The notes beneath the pieces were generated by a model, which saw nothing but the letters and a program-made list of their open reading frames with translations, was not told where the DNA came from and made no database searches. The position numbers were made by a program, and so were the translations under genes. Positions 55,329 to 64,000 of a stretch of DNA of 64,000 bases are shown here, in pieces; position 1 is the stretch's first letter, and each line of letters begins with the position of its first letter. Origin of the DNA: Paramyrothecium sp. XJ0827 (taxonomy: Eukaryota; Ascomycota; Sordariomycetes; Hypocreales; Stachybotryaceae). The DNA is taken from assembly GCA_020881915.1 (NCBI GenBank), contig JAJFPB010000002.1, positions 3,286,001-3,350,000 of the forward strand, read 5' to 3'.

Positions 55329-58300
55329 CAAGAAAGAGGGAGACTGTGGGGACGCCGTCTGCTCAACCATTTTGACGTTGGACCCTCGTCCGTCCTGGCC
55401 TGGGCCCCGGTCAACCGGTACCTCCCGTGCCGGATCCTCCAGACGCGGACTTAGAAATTAGAAAGTGTGATTCGAGGGCCAGCTGCTACAATGGGTTGGG
55501 CTGGGTTGTTCTGGTTGCCTGCGCATACACGACCGGGTCCGGGGCTGGAGGCCAGGCCAGGCCAGGCCAGCCAAGGTAGCGAGGCACTGCTAATGAACTG
55601 CTGCCACTGCTAAAGGGGGGGACGTAAATGCATGACGAAGCGCATCTGACGTCTGGGGGCTGTTAAGGCTACCTTTTGGTTTGTGTAGGCACCGTCAGGT
55701 TTGTTGCATTGAGTTGTGTTCCGGCCGGCCGGCCCCAGCAGCCCTGACGGTCTAGCCCTCGGTCTGCAGAGTTCCATATGGATGTGACAAAAAGCTGACT
55801 ACCTTACCCTACCTTATGCCAAACCCACCCTCACCCGCCGCGATTGATTTCTCAAATCCAAATGGATTGCTTTAGTCATGACGGAGCAACAGGGGCAAAA
55901 GGTCCTTGACTCCTGGGTTCGACGTCATGTATGCACCCAGCGGCGCCGAGACGCCACCGAGGTCAAACGAATCCGGTCTACTCTGTGCAGGCACCGGGAA
56001 AACGTGAAAAATGCGGCGACATTACCTTGTACGGTGGCCCTTTCACGCGGCCGGTGGCATGGGCGTACCCAGTCAAGGTCAGCTATTTCCCTAATTGGTC
56101 CTGACGGGCACCTCACCGGACGACATTAGTCGGCCAAGTGGTGGAAGAGGTGGAAGAAAAAGCAAACGGGCAAAAGCGACCCCCTCCCCCGGACAGGATA
56201 GAGCGGAGGGCGGGTGCAGGGGAGGGAAGATGAGGGCGAGAACGAGGGCGAGGGCAGCTGGAGGTCGGGGTGGAGGCGGCCAAGACGAACCGGACACGGC
56301 GGCAGCGGCTACTCCGAGCATGCGGTAAGGCAAAGCCAAGGCAAGGTACCTACCTACGTAGCTGCATGTCGACGGGGACGCACGAGGACCTCACTAGTAG
56401 TGGGTGCCCGCGTACAACCCAAGGTAGTATAAGACACTGCAAGCGTGGCATTGAAGAAGAAAGGGACACCAGACGGGGTGGAGTGGAAGGACGTCCCGAG
56501 AAGTCTAGGCCTTAATGGTTCGTCTTATTACTCCTCTTCTTCTTTTTCTCCCGCCATGGCAAGCAGATGCAAACCAGGCAAAAGGCCACAAACTCATCTC
56601 CTCTGGCATTTGCCTGCCTCCCGTTGGCCGGTACCCCATAAATGTCTACTTACTCAGTACATGCCTTGGTAAATAAAAATGTCAGCAGTCGACATGAAAT
56701 TGGAACCGCACCGTCGCGTCTTCCCCACCTCTTTATTCCCTGTTCAGCTTGATTGTCCGATGGGACCTCCCCATACGGTACATCGGCTTACCTTAGCTCG
56801 TGCGCCGGCCGCATCTCTAAACCCCAAGATTAGGTACCGTTGGACAATGTGCCGTTCGGGCTGCGTCCCGCCCGCCATTCACAGGCCTTTCCCCTTTCAT
56901 CTGAGTGGTCGAGCCTGCCGCCTCATTTTCTCATGTACCATTCCCTCTACCTGTCGCTCCAAAATGTCCAATGGTGCGTGCCTCTTTTTCTTTTTCTTTT
57001 TCCTTTCCTTTTTCTTATTTCTTTTCTTTTTCGGAGTTTTCTTCTCTCTTCTGTTCACTTTTCTCCTCCTTGCTCATATCCCTACGCCGCCCTCATGCGC
57101 ATGGTCATTTGTTGGATCTGTGCCCATCACCGTGAACGAGGGCCCGCCTCCCTTCCTAGTGCAAGAAACATACGAGGCTCCACGCGCGCCCAGGCATTTG
57201 TGTCACAAGGGCATGGCAGATCCTGCTACGTATAGCTTCCTGCGGCCAATGACATGATTCTGCCGTGTTGCTTAACAGCCCCATGTGGCTCGGAGACGAA
57301 CGATGGAAGCATTTTTGTCGCTGCAAGAGCCTCGAGTGGCCTAGGCGCATGTTCTGGATTTGGGGCCGTGATGGCGCGGGTTCTGGTTGGCTGTCTCAGA
57401 TTGCCTCAAGATAAACGAGCGAATCAACAAGGTCCAGCGGCCCTGCCATCGAGCCGTGCAGGGGTCGCCAACAAGGAACCGCAAGACCGGGGCCTTGACG
57501 CGCGCAAACGCCCACGTTAGCGCTGTTCTTGTTTGATACCAGGTTTGTGGCACTATGTGTGGTAGCACTCAACAGCCTGTGCAACCCAAGCCATGCCACA
57601 CGCCACGTGAGGGTCTGCGTCGCTAGCTTTCCGTCGGCACCGCCGTCTTATTAGGAAGGCAGTGACGCCATGCGAAATGTCCATCAGGTTGACTGCAGCC
57701 GAACAGCATGTCCATGTGCGTTTGGCAGTAGAGCTTCAAACCCACCCAGGTCTTAGCGCCTGCAGTGCTTGCTGCATTGAACACACTGCATTAAACACAG
57801 CCAGCCGTTCATCACTCAGCAAGCCTCGAAAATTCCTTCAAGCCGTGGTAGGAAGAACATGGATGCCACTTCCCTGTCAACTCTTTCACACATGTCTGGT
57901 TGGTTGACGATCCGGGCCGGATCACTGGCCCGGTCGCCGTTCTTTAGCGTCGTCAATCTTATCTTGGCTTGTATCTAACCTGGGCCTCGCCTATTCTGGC
58001 GGGGTTCAAGTCTGCTGAGCCAAGGACGGTGGTGGAATTGATTGTCATTTTTCCTCGGAGGTCCTGATGGGGCTGAGGATCATGTCAAGTGTTGGCCTAG
58101 CATTCTCGGAGCAGTTGCCTCACCTGAGCGCAGCGCCGCGCCCTGAATTGCTTTTGCGGTCATGTCCAGCTGAATTCGTATGGACAAGGCTGGACGATTG
58201 GCACCGGCCGCTTGGGACTCTAGAAGCGCCACGCAAGGAAGTGGCGTGCTTGCTTCGCAGAGTCTCCAACCAGGGGTCAATTTCAGCTGCCGAATCTATC

Positions 58301-60839
58301 TATGATATGCAGGCGATGCTCGGGCTTATTGATAACTCACCTTGGTTCACTCACCCCCACACAAGGCTCCCACGTTCCATTGTTACCCCCGACGTGCCAG
58401 CAGACCAAAGACCAGATCAACATGATGCACGCACGAGACTGCATGTTATGCTTATCCCAGCTGTTTACCCAGCGTCTGACGACCCAAGGCCCGGTTCCGG
58501 GGCCTCGGCACCCGTACAGAAACTCTTGGACCCCTACCTCTTATGCACGAAGACAGCGCCTTGACTGTTGTACCGGGAAGTGGAGGGTCCGCACGAACAC
58601 ATTTCGAATCATTGTATCCCTGGTCAATCCAGCGTACTCCTACAACCAATAACGGAAACTGAATGGCACACGACAAGCTTGTCACCAATTCAGGGTCCAA
58701 GAGAGTCGACTCCGCAACCTAGGCGGGTAATACTTCCGATAGACTCAGCGCCGCCAGGTCCCAGGCTTGTCAGGCTAGTGTCGTGGCGTACATAGTAGGC
58801 CTTGTTTTTCTTGGTGACAATCCATTGACTGCGGACCCGGAATGTGGGGGCCGTGTGCCACGAACTCTCCATCGCCTCGATGTACGGTACGCTCGCTTGC
58901 AATACAGTACGGTTTAGTCCCAGAGCAGACATGCAGTGCAAGGCACGGTAAGGGCCCCTACACAGAAGGATTCAAGGTCTTCCAACAATGGCAAAATAGC
59001 CCCCTTGTCGAAATCTCTCCTTGGTCTAATCAGTTGACCCTCTAGATTCTACTTGGCAAGCGCCACCATCTGAGACCGGATCCCTCCGATGAGCCACAGT
59101 AGGGACACCACTACCGGGGATCATTACACATCGGGCCGACAAAATCGCCCAAAACTATTTGTCATGCTCTATTTCAACGATGGATGGATTGTTCGAGACT
59201 ATCTGTCCATTGGGATCCAATGTGTGAGTATGTCAACTACGCGCAGAGCAGGCAAGGAGCCGGCCATGACATGACTCCCAAGAATACCTGGAGAATTTGT
59301 GGCGGACCAATCACATTGCATGCACAGCATTCCGCAGCGTCCCCTCAATCCTACCAACGGCCAAAGAGTTCTACGGCAAGCTTGCTGATCCTTAGTTGAT
59401 CCATGTCGGAACCAACTCCGTCGGCACTGTGGTTGTCTCTAATGTTACATGCGCACTTTGACTTTCAAACACTTGCCAGCACTGAATGATCCCCATATCG
59501 GTCCTGCCGGGGGAGACAAGGGATGCTCTCAACTACTTCTCCCTAAAGGGAACGTTGGACGACGAGACAGCCCGCCAACTCTCCCAAGCGTAGTTTGCAG
59601 GATTTACCTGTCGAGAGTGTGGCAGACCAGTTCTAAGTCAATCAAGGGTGTCCAATTCGATCGACCATGGAGGTTGCCTAGGAGTTTACAAGACATGCAC
59701 AGACTCATCGAATCGGTTTTCTGGTGTGCTCGGCGAGTTTCCTAGCAGAAAATATTTAGTTCGTCCAAAAGTAGAGATTTTGCGAAATGGCCTACTGCAA
59801 CCTGCTTACGTCTTGTCGATCGTTGGCCATGGCAGCTGAAGTCCGGCTGTCCATCGGACAACTAAGAATGGCATTGGCTCCCGACACTGGAGGCTGCGTC
59901 ACTGTTCCTCGGTTGTGCCAGTGGCTCAGCGGTTCGAAGGTGTCACATTTCAAGTCGATTGACACCAGTGTGGGGCAAGCAGATCTGATGGGTTCAGCTT
60001 CGTTTGTTTTTGCTTTTGGCGCAGGGTACGCTCTTCACAGGGTCTCATTCCGGGTGCAATTGGCAATCTTAGAGATGGTGGCGTTGCCGACGCATCGTGA
60101 ATATCAAATTACGATCTACGGAACGCTCCACCCACGCAAAGCATCAGAACCTCCTCAAATTTCTTTTGGGTCGTATTGGAAGTATTACGGTAATCCGAAG
60201 ATGGCCTCCAATCAGGACATCGAACCTTTCCGGTGCATCTTGCGTAATCTTGCGCAACTATCCTGCGAACGCATTGTGGGGTTTCGCTTTCAGCTCTTCA
60301 AGGATCTAATAACAGCCTCGTGGCGTGTGACTGGTTGGGAATTGCCATTCGTCTAATTATCCGTCTTGACACCTCTCCATTGATGGGATTCCTAGTGGTG
60401 TGCCCTGACCTGGCATGCTATCGACCCTGTTACCCACCCCCCCTTCACCTATGGCATTCGAGGTCAGGGGGCTTTGACGGGTTGGATCGTGCATGGATCT
60501 ATCACTGCCGCGAACTACCTTGTGATGTCTGATCCCGTCATGTTGCACATATTATTGTGGCGCTTTGTTTGAATGCTGCAAGCGTTATGGCGTCCGTGAC
60601 CTGACTTGTTACGTTGAGGGCTCCAAGACGTGTCTTTGGTCCATGGCGGCAAAAGGCGGCACGACTGAGCTCGCAGCTACCTTCCTATATTCGCCAGGCA
60701 CGGTTCAATGCTCTTCCACGTGGAACTCGATGATGGTCTTGATGCTCCCCATTAATTCGGGGTCAAACGGAGGGCATTATACTGATGCAAGGGCCAGGTT
60801 GTGACAATGGGGAAAGCGAGACGTTCTCCGTGTTTCATC

Positions 60840-62095
60840 TTACAAACGACTCTTTGCTATGTCGCGGTAGATGTGCTTCTTCGGGATCAAGTGGTCCACG
60901 GCAAGGGTATTGAGGTAGCCCGGATGTAATTGATCCAAGCTGGTGACTCCGCACATCTTCATCGTCGTCTCCAGCTCGTCTCGAAGAACTGCAAAGGTTA
61001 GCGTCTCCTCAGAAAGAGCCGATGCGGCGTAGGTCTTTACTCACTCTCAATATAACGAGCAACACCCTCGCGGCCGTAGTTCAGCGAGTAGAGGCAGCCT
61101 CGGCCGATACCCACGGCCTTTGCGCCGAGGCACAGGGCTTTGAAGATGTCGGTCCCGCGCGAGATGCCTCCGTCAACGTAGACCTCCATGGACTCAAACA
61201 CCTCCGGACAGTTTTGCCGCAGCTCCAAGAGGACCATGATCGTTGCGGGAGATGTGTCCAGGCTCCGCCCTCCGTGGTTCGAGACGATGATGGCCTCCAC
61301 GCCCGCCTGCCGCGCGAGCAGCGCATCCTCGTACGTCTGGATGCCTTTGAGGATGATGGGTAAACCGGGCACACAGTCCCGAACCCAGTCAATGTCGGCC
61401 CAGGAGAAAGAGGCGTCGATGTAGCCGCCCATGCTGCGGCCGATGGCACCGCCCTTTGAGTCGTTGCCCGCCTTGGCGCCAGACAAGAGCGATCCCATGC
61501 TCTCGTCGGCTGGGATCCTCTCGTCCGCCTCGCGCTTGCCGGGAACTGGACAGTCGATTGTGAGAACCACGCCCTTGACACCGGAGCGTTGGGCTTGCTG
61601 GAGCAGTCTCTTCGAGTTGTCACGGTTCTTGTCGACGTAGAGCTGGAAGAACAGAGGTACCTGATAGTTTGGCGATGGCGATGACGGCGGCACGGAGTGG
61701 TCGTCTATGGCTTTGGCAATCTCCTGCAGCGGGTACGAAGCGCTCATGGAGACGCACTGCGCGATCCCCGATTCCTTGCACGCGCGCCCAATGTCCTTCT
61801 CGCCTTGCTCGTGCACCAGCTTGGCCATGGCCGTCGGGCTGCAAAAGATGGGCGCGCGCAGGGGAGAGCCGAGGATGGCGGCACCCGTGTCGACGCTGGC
61901 GACGTTGCGCAGCGAGCGCGGGCGCAGGCCGATGGAGGCATAGGCGGACGAGTTGCGGGCCTTGGTGTGCAGGTCCGTGGCGGCGGACGACACGAACGCC
62001 CACGCCTTGGGGGTGAAGGTCTGGGAGGCTACGGGCTCAAAGTCATGTGCCGAGATGAGGAGCGGGAGGTCCGGCTTGTCGTTATGAGGTGCCAT
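60840..62095 (-). CDS. FMN-dependent alpha-hydroxy-acid oxidase/dehydrogenase, peroxisomal type (lactate/glycolate family)
   Basis: Oxidises a 2-hydroxy acid (for example L-lactate or glycolate) to the 2-oxo acid using FMN. Exons are complement of 60840-60988 and 61045-62095, 399 residues. It lacks the cytochrome b5 domain of mitochondrial flavocytochrome b2. FMN-barrel signatures: SPTAMAKLVHEQGE, FFQLYVDKNRD (Tyr153), VLTIDCPVPGKRE, LPIILKGI (Lys250), the active-site SNHGGRSLD (His274, Arg277), and VDGGISRGTDIFKALCLGAKAVGIGRG-type phosphate-binding loop. The C-terminus is SRL, a PTS1 peroxisomal signal; the last exon ends KHIYRDIAKSRL. In place of the substrate-contacting Tyr found as YY before the SSGA/ASGA segment of family members, the sequence reads AFVSSAAT. 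Intron 60989-61044. Substrate is not predictable from this alone. Confidence 0.92.
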
Positions 62096-64000
62096 TGTGT
62101 CCTGGGATTGGGGTGAATGAGATGATCGGTTTGTGTTGTCGTTCCAGCACTTGCAGCCTCGAAAAGGGATTGATGTTGACGGGTCAATGGATCTTTAAAG
62201 AGCCGCGGTAAAGAGACGGAAATAGCCAAAAAGACGGCGTTGCTGGTCGTGGCGGTTACGGCACCATTGAGTTGTCATGATGCCTCGGTCTCAATTGAGC
62301 CGAGCAAACGCCCCCGGTAGCTCCCTATTGGCGCGCCGTCGTGTAAACCACATCCTATGACGAACCTTGGCCAACACCTACGCCACAAAGAGATCTCAAG
62401 CATCAGGAGTTCTTCTCAAAGTCGTCCGTTTGTCTACACATATGTTGATTTGTCTTTACCGTTGTGTCATGCGTAGATACCGTATCTGCATGATGCTGGT
62501 GCGGCTTTCCAGCCCAATATGACGTGACATTTAGGTGCAAGTGTGAACCTCGCAACTAAACAGGCCTTGGAAAGGCATGGCGTTTGATCTAGTCTTCCGA
62601 GTAGGATGTCTGAGAATGTGGCTCCGACTTGATGTTAAGTATCGATCCTTGTAAAGCTTAGACAAGTCTACTGCATGATAATCTTAACAGCCCGATTTGT
62701 GTCGGCGTTAAATATTATTGGTCCAAGTCCAAGCATTCCTGTCTGATAAGCGCACTCAATCATCAAGGCCTTTGGTAGATTGTGCACAAGGTTCCACGGT
62801 TAGGCGCGTACGTGCATGGAGACCAGTGACTGACGATTGCAGCACTAAGCGACTTTCGTTGGTACCTGGTGGAACGAGCAAACGAAACTCCTTATGCATG
62901 TGCCAGTACCTTGCAGTTGAACCCAAACACTAACGGAGAGAGCAGCGTATGGAAGCCCACTGGTCGGCAGTCAGCTCGTTGGAGAGTATCCCATGTCAGA
63001 CGCGTTCTTAAGCCGTCACGGCCCGAGGAAGATGGGTGGTGAAACCCGATGGAGCTTGAACGTACGCGGTGCGAGTGCCTATCTTGTGGTAATAGGGCCA
63101 CATTTGTCCAAAGACGTCGAGCCCAAGTTGAAAGAAAGCTGCAGAGGATCTGATGGATCGCCTACAAATAGTTGGAGCACACAGTACGGTTTCGTTCGAG
63201 GAAGAGTCGTCATTTGACGTACCATCATAGGGTCAGTAAGGTATATTGGTTTATTCCTCTTATTTACTACTGATGCCTAGTCAAGTACCATTAGGTGTTC
63301 AAGGACGCAGTCACTGTGACTAATGGCCTTGTTTCTGCAGCTCCTCTGCGTGGTTCCAACAGCCTGGTGAAATATGCCCAGTGTTGCGTTCGAGTGTGTC
63401 CACTGCTTCCAATAGAACGACAAACGGCAGTGGGCCCGCGACGGCTCCGCAACATGCTTGTTTTCCCAGGTGATGCTCGTTTTTAGGCGCTATGAGATGC
63501 CTTGACTGGGCAATTGCTCTGTTCGACCGTCGACCACGTCCATGGAAGAGACTAGCGGTAACGACATGCGCTGGCTAAGTCGCGCGGTTCATAAGCTGGG
63601 TTGAACATTTTTCAAGACTACATTGACCTGTCGATGCCAAAACAGCGTGATGTCCGAACACCAAAACTTCCTCTGCGGAGACTTTGGCTAAGACAGTGGT
63701 CTCTTCAGCCATCACCATCTCAACAAGAGCGATTCCCCGGTGTGGGCAGGAAACCGTCCGCCGAAGAGCCCGTGAAAGTCCCGTTCAGTTAAATTCACTT
63801 GGAGTATGGCAAATCTGGCTGCATTTGCTACGAGGGTGGTCGTGAACAAGCGGTGACGGAAGTTTGTGGTCCCTCTGACCCAGCTGTCACCGCGATGATT
63901 GCGGCCAAGCCCCTAATTACGGCTGAGGCAGGCGTGTTTCTCACAATACGCAAGAGAACAAATACGGGTATCTAATATACGTTCTAGGATTCTTGCGGCG
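62096..64000. other. Gene-free right end of the window
   Basis: About 1.9 kb. The first 200 bases are the promoter/leader of the FMN enzyme. Beyond, only short frames without features are seen. A gene could begin past the right edge. Confidence 0.4.

Larger units (their letters stand above)
53622..60839. other. 7.2-kb gene-poor tract with simple repeats
   Basis: No gene is supported. 54.1-54.8 kb is purine-rich on plus. Simple repeats: taggtagg units about 54709-54731, gcaaagcaaagcaag/gcaag units about 54775-54818, ggatggatggat about 55306-55328, ccaggccaggcc about 55550-55570, and polyT/C with tttctttt near 56990-57040. Two T/C-rich plus frames (56679-57257, 56840-57235) look compositional. 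From about 57.9 kb simple repeats end and open frames of 60-190 codons lie mainly on plus, none with recognisable domains. It could hold promoter/5' UTR of the gene ending at 53621, lineage-specific genes, or decayed elements. Confidence 0.5.

Noticed and set aside
56679..57257. 192-codon plus frame with a Phe-rich membrane-like segment
   Set aside because: The hydrophobic run is a ttttctttt simple repeat; no family features.
57940..58020. Possible tRNA T-loop (ggttcaagtc)
   Set aside because: No acceptor, D or anticodon arms could be paired at tRNA spacing.
57900..60839. RIP-degraded transposon
   Set aside because: GC content does not look depressed, and no terminal repeats, TA-rich blocks or transposase motifs were seen. 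A search would be needed to exclude it.
1..64000. CRISPR arrays, bacterial-type operons, rRNA/tRNA genes
   Set aside because: No regularly spaced repeats, Shine-Dalgarno-led gene strings or structured RNA genes were found; the window is eukaryotic.

Overview
This is nuclear DNA of a filamentous ascomycete (Pezizomycotina, most likely a Sordariomycete). The genes carry short introns (mostly 49-120 bp) with GTRNGT donors, CTAAC/CTGAC-type branch points and YAG acceptors. Many products are fungus-typical: eisosome protein, BIG1, a CaaX-ended recyclin, 161-residue tropomyosin and Set1. No operons, tRNA/rRNA genes, CRISPR arrays or intact transposons were seen. I placed 25 protein-coding genes by joining exons by hand; all joined frames close without internal stops. 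Exon limits are predictions from the sequence alone.

Layout, left to right. At 1-20.5 kb: a truncated aspartate kinase gene (+), an Rcy1-like F-box/Sec10 trafficking protein (+), a TFIIH-type CDK7 kinase (-), a secreted His/Lys-rich six-cysteine protein (+), a Frag1/DRAM/Sfk1-type membrane protein (+), the eisosome protein Eis1 (-), a six-exon tyrosine phosphatase (+), a Trm140/METTL2-type tRNA m3C methyltransferase (-) and EMC2 (+). At 20.5-24.6 kb there is a long pyrimidine-rich stretch in front of an acidic/coiled-coil protein with a ubiquitin-like domain (24.6-26.9 kb). At 27.5-35.4 kb: COQ10 (-), AP-3 delta (+) and an F-BAR/DEP/RhoGAP Rgd2-like protein (-). At 37-45.5 kb is a dense housekeeping block: membrane dipeptidase (+), mitochondrial uS13 (-), ER cyclophilin (+), Trm112 (+), BIG1 (-), Rrp17 (+) and tropomyosin (-). 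At 45.9-53.6 kb: a securin-like protein (+), the H3K4 methyltransferase Set1 (+) and an unrecognised conserved-looking protein (-). The last 10.4 kb is gene-poor, with simple repeats and a single FMN-dependent alpha-hydroxy-acid oxidase/dehydrogenase gene (-) whose protein ends in the peroxisomal signal SRL.

The genes do not form one pathway. Functional echoes include membrane traffic (Rcy1-like, AP-3, EMC2, BIG1, Sfk1-like, Eis1), polarity and the actin cytoskeleton (Rgd2-like, tropomyosin), tRNA/rRNA biogenesis (Trm140, Trm112, Rrp17), mitochondria (COQ10, uS13m) and cell-cycle/chromatin control (CDK7, securin-like, Set1). Several genes are in divergent pairs with short shared promoters (Trm140/EMC2, COQ10/AP-3 delta, uS13m/cyclophilin, BIG1/Rrp17, tropomyosin/securin-like).

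No unambiguous new multi-gene system was found. The most interesting signals are gene-structural: an exon that is only the ATG (uS13m), a start codon possibly split by an intron (AP-3 delta), a 5-nt first exon (ubiquitin-like-domain protein), stop-free multiple-of-three introns, an in-frame upstream ATG that may give Trm140 a mitochondrial form, a securin candidate with a D-box, a KEN box and a separase-binding-like segment, a RhoGAP without the canonical arginine finger, and a peroxisomal lactate/glycolate-oxidase-like enzyme.
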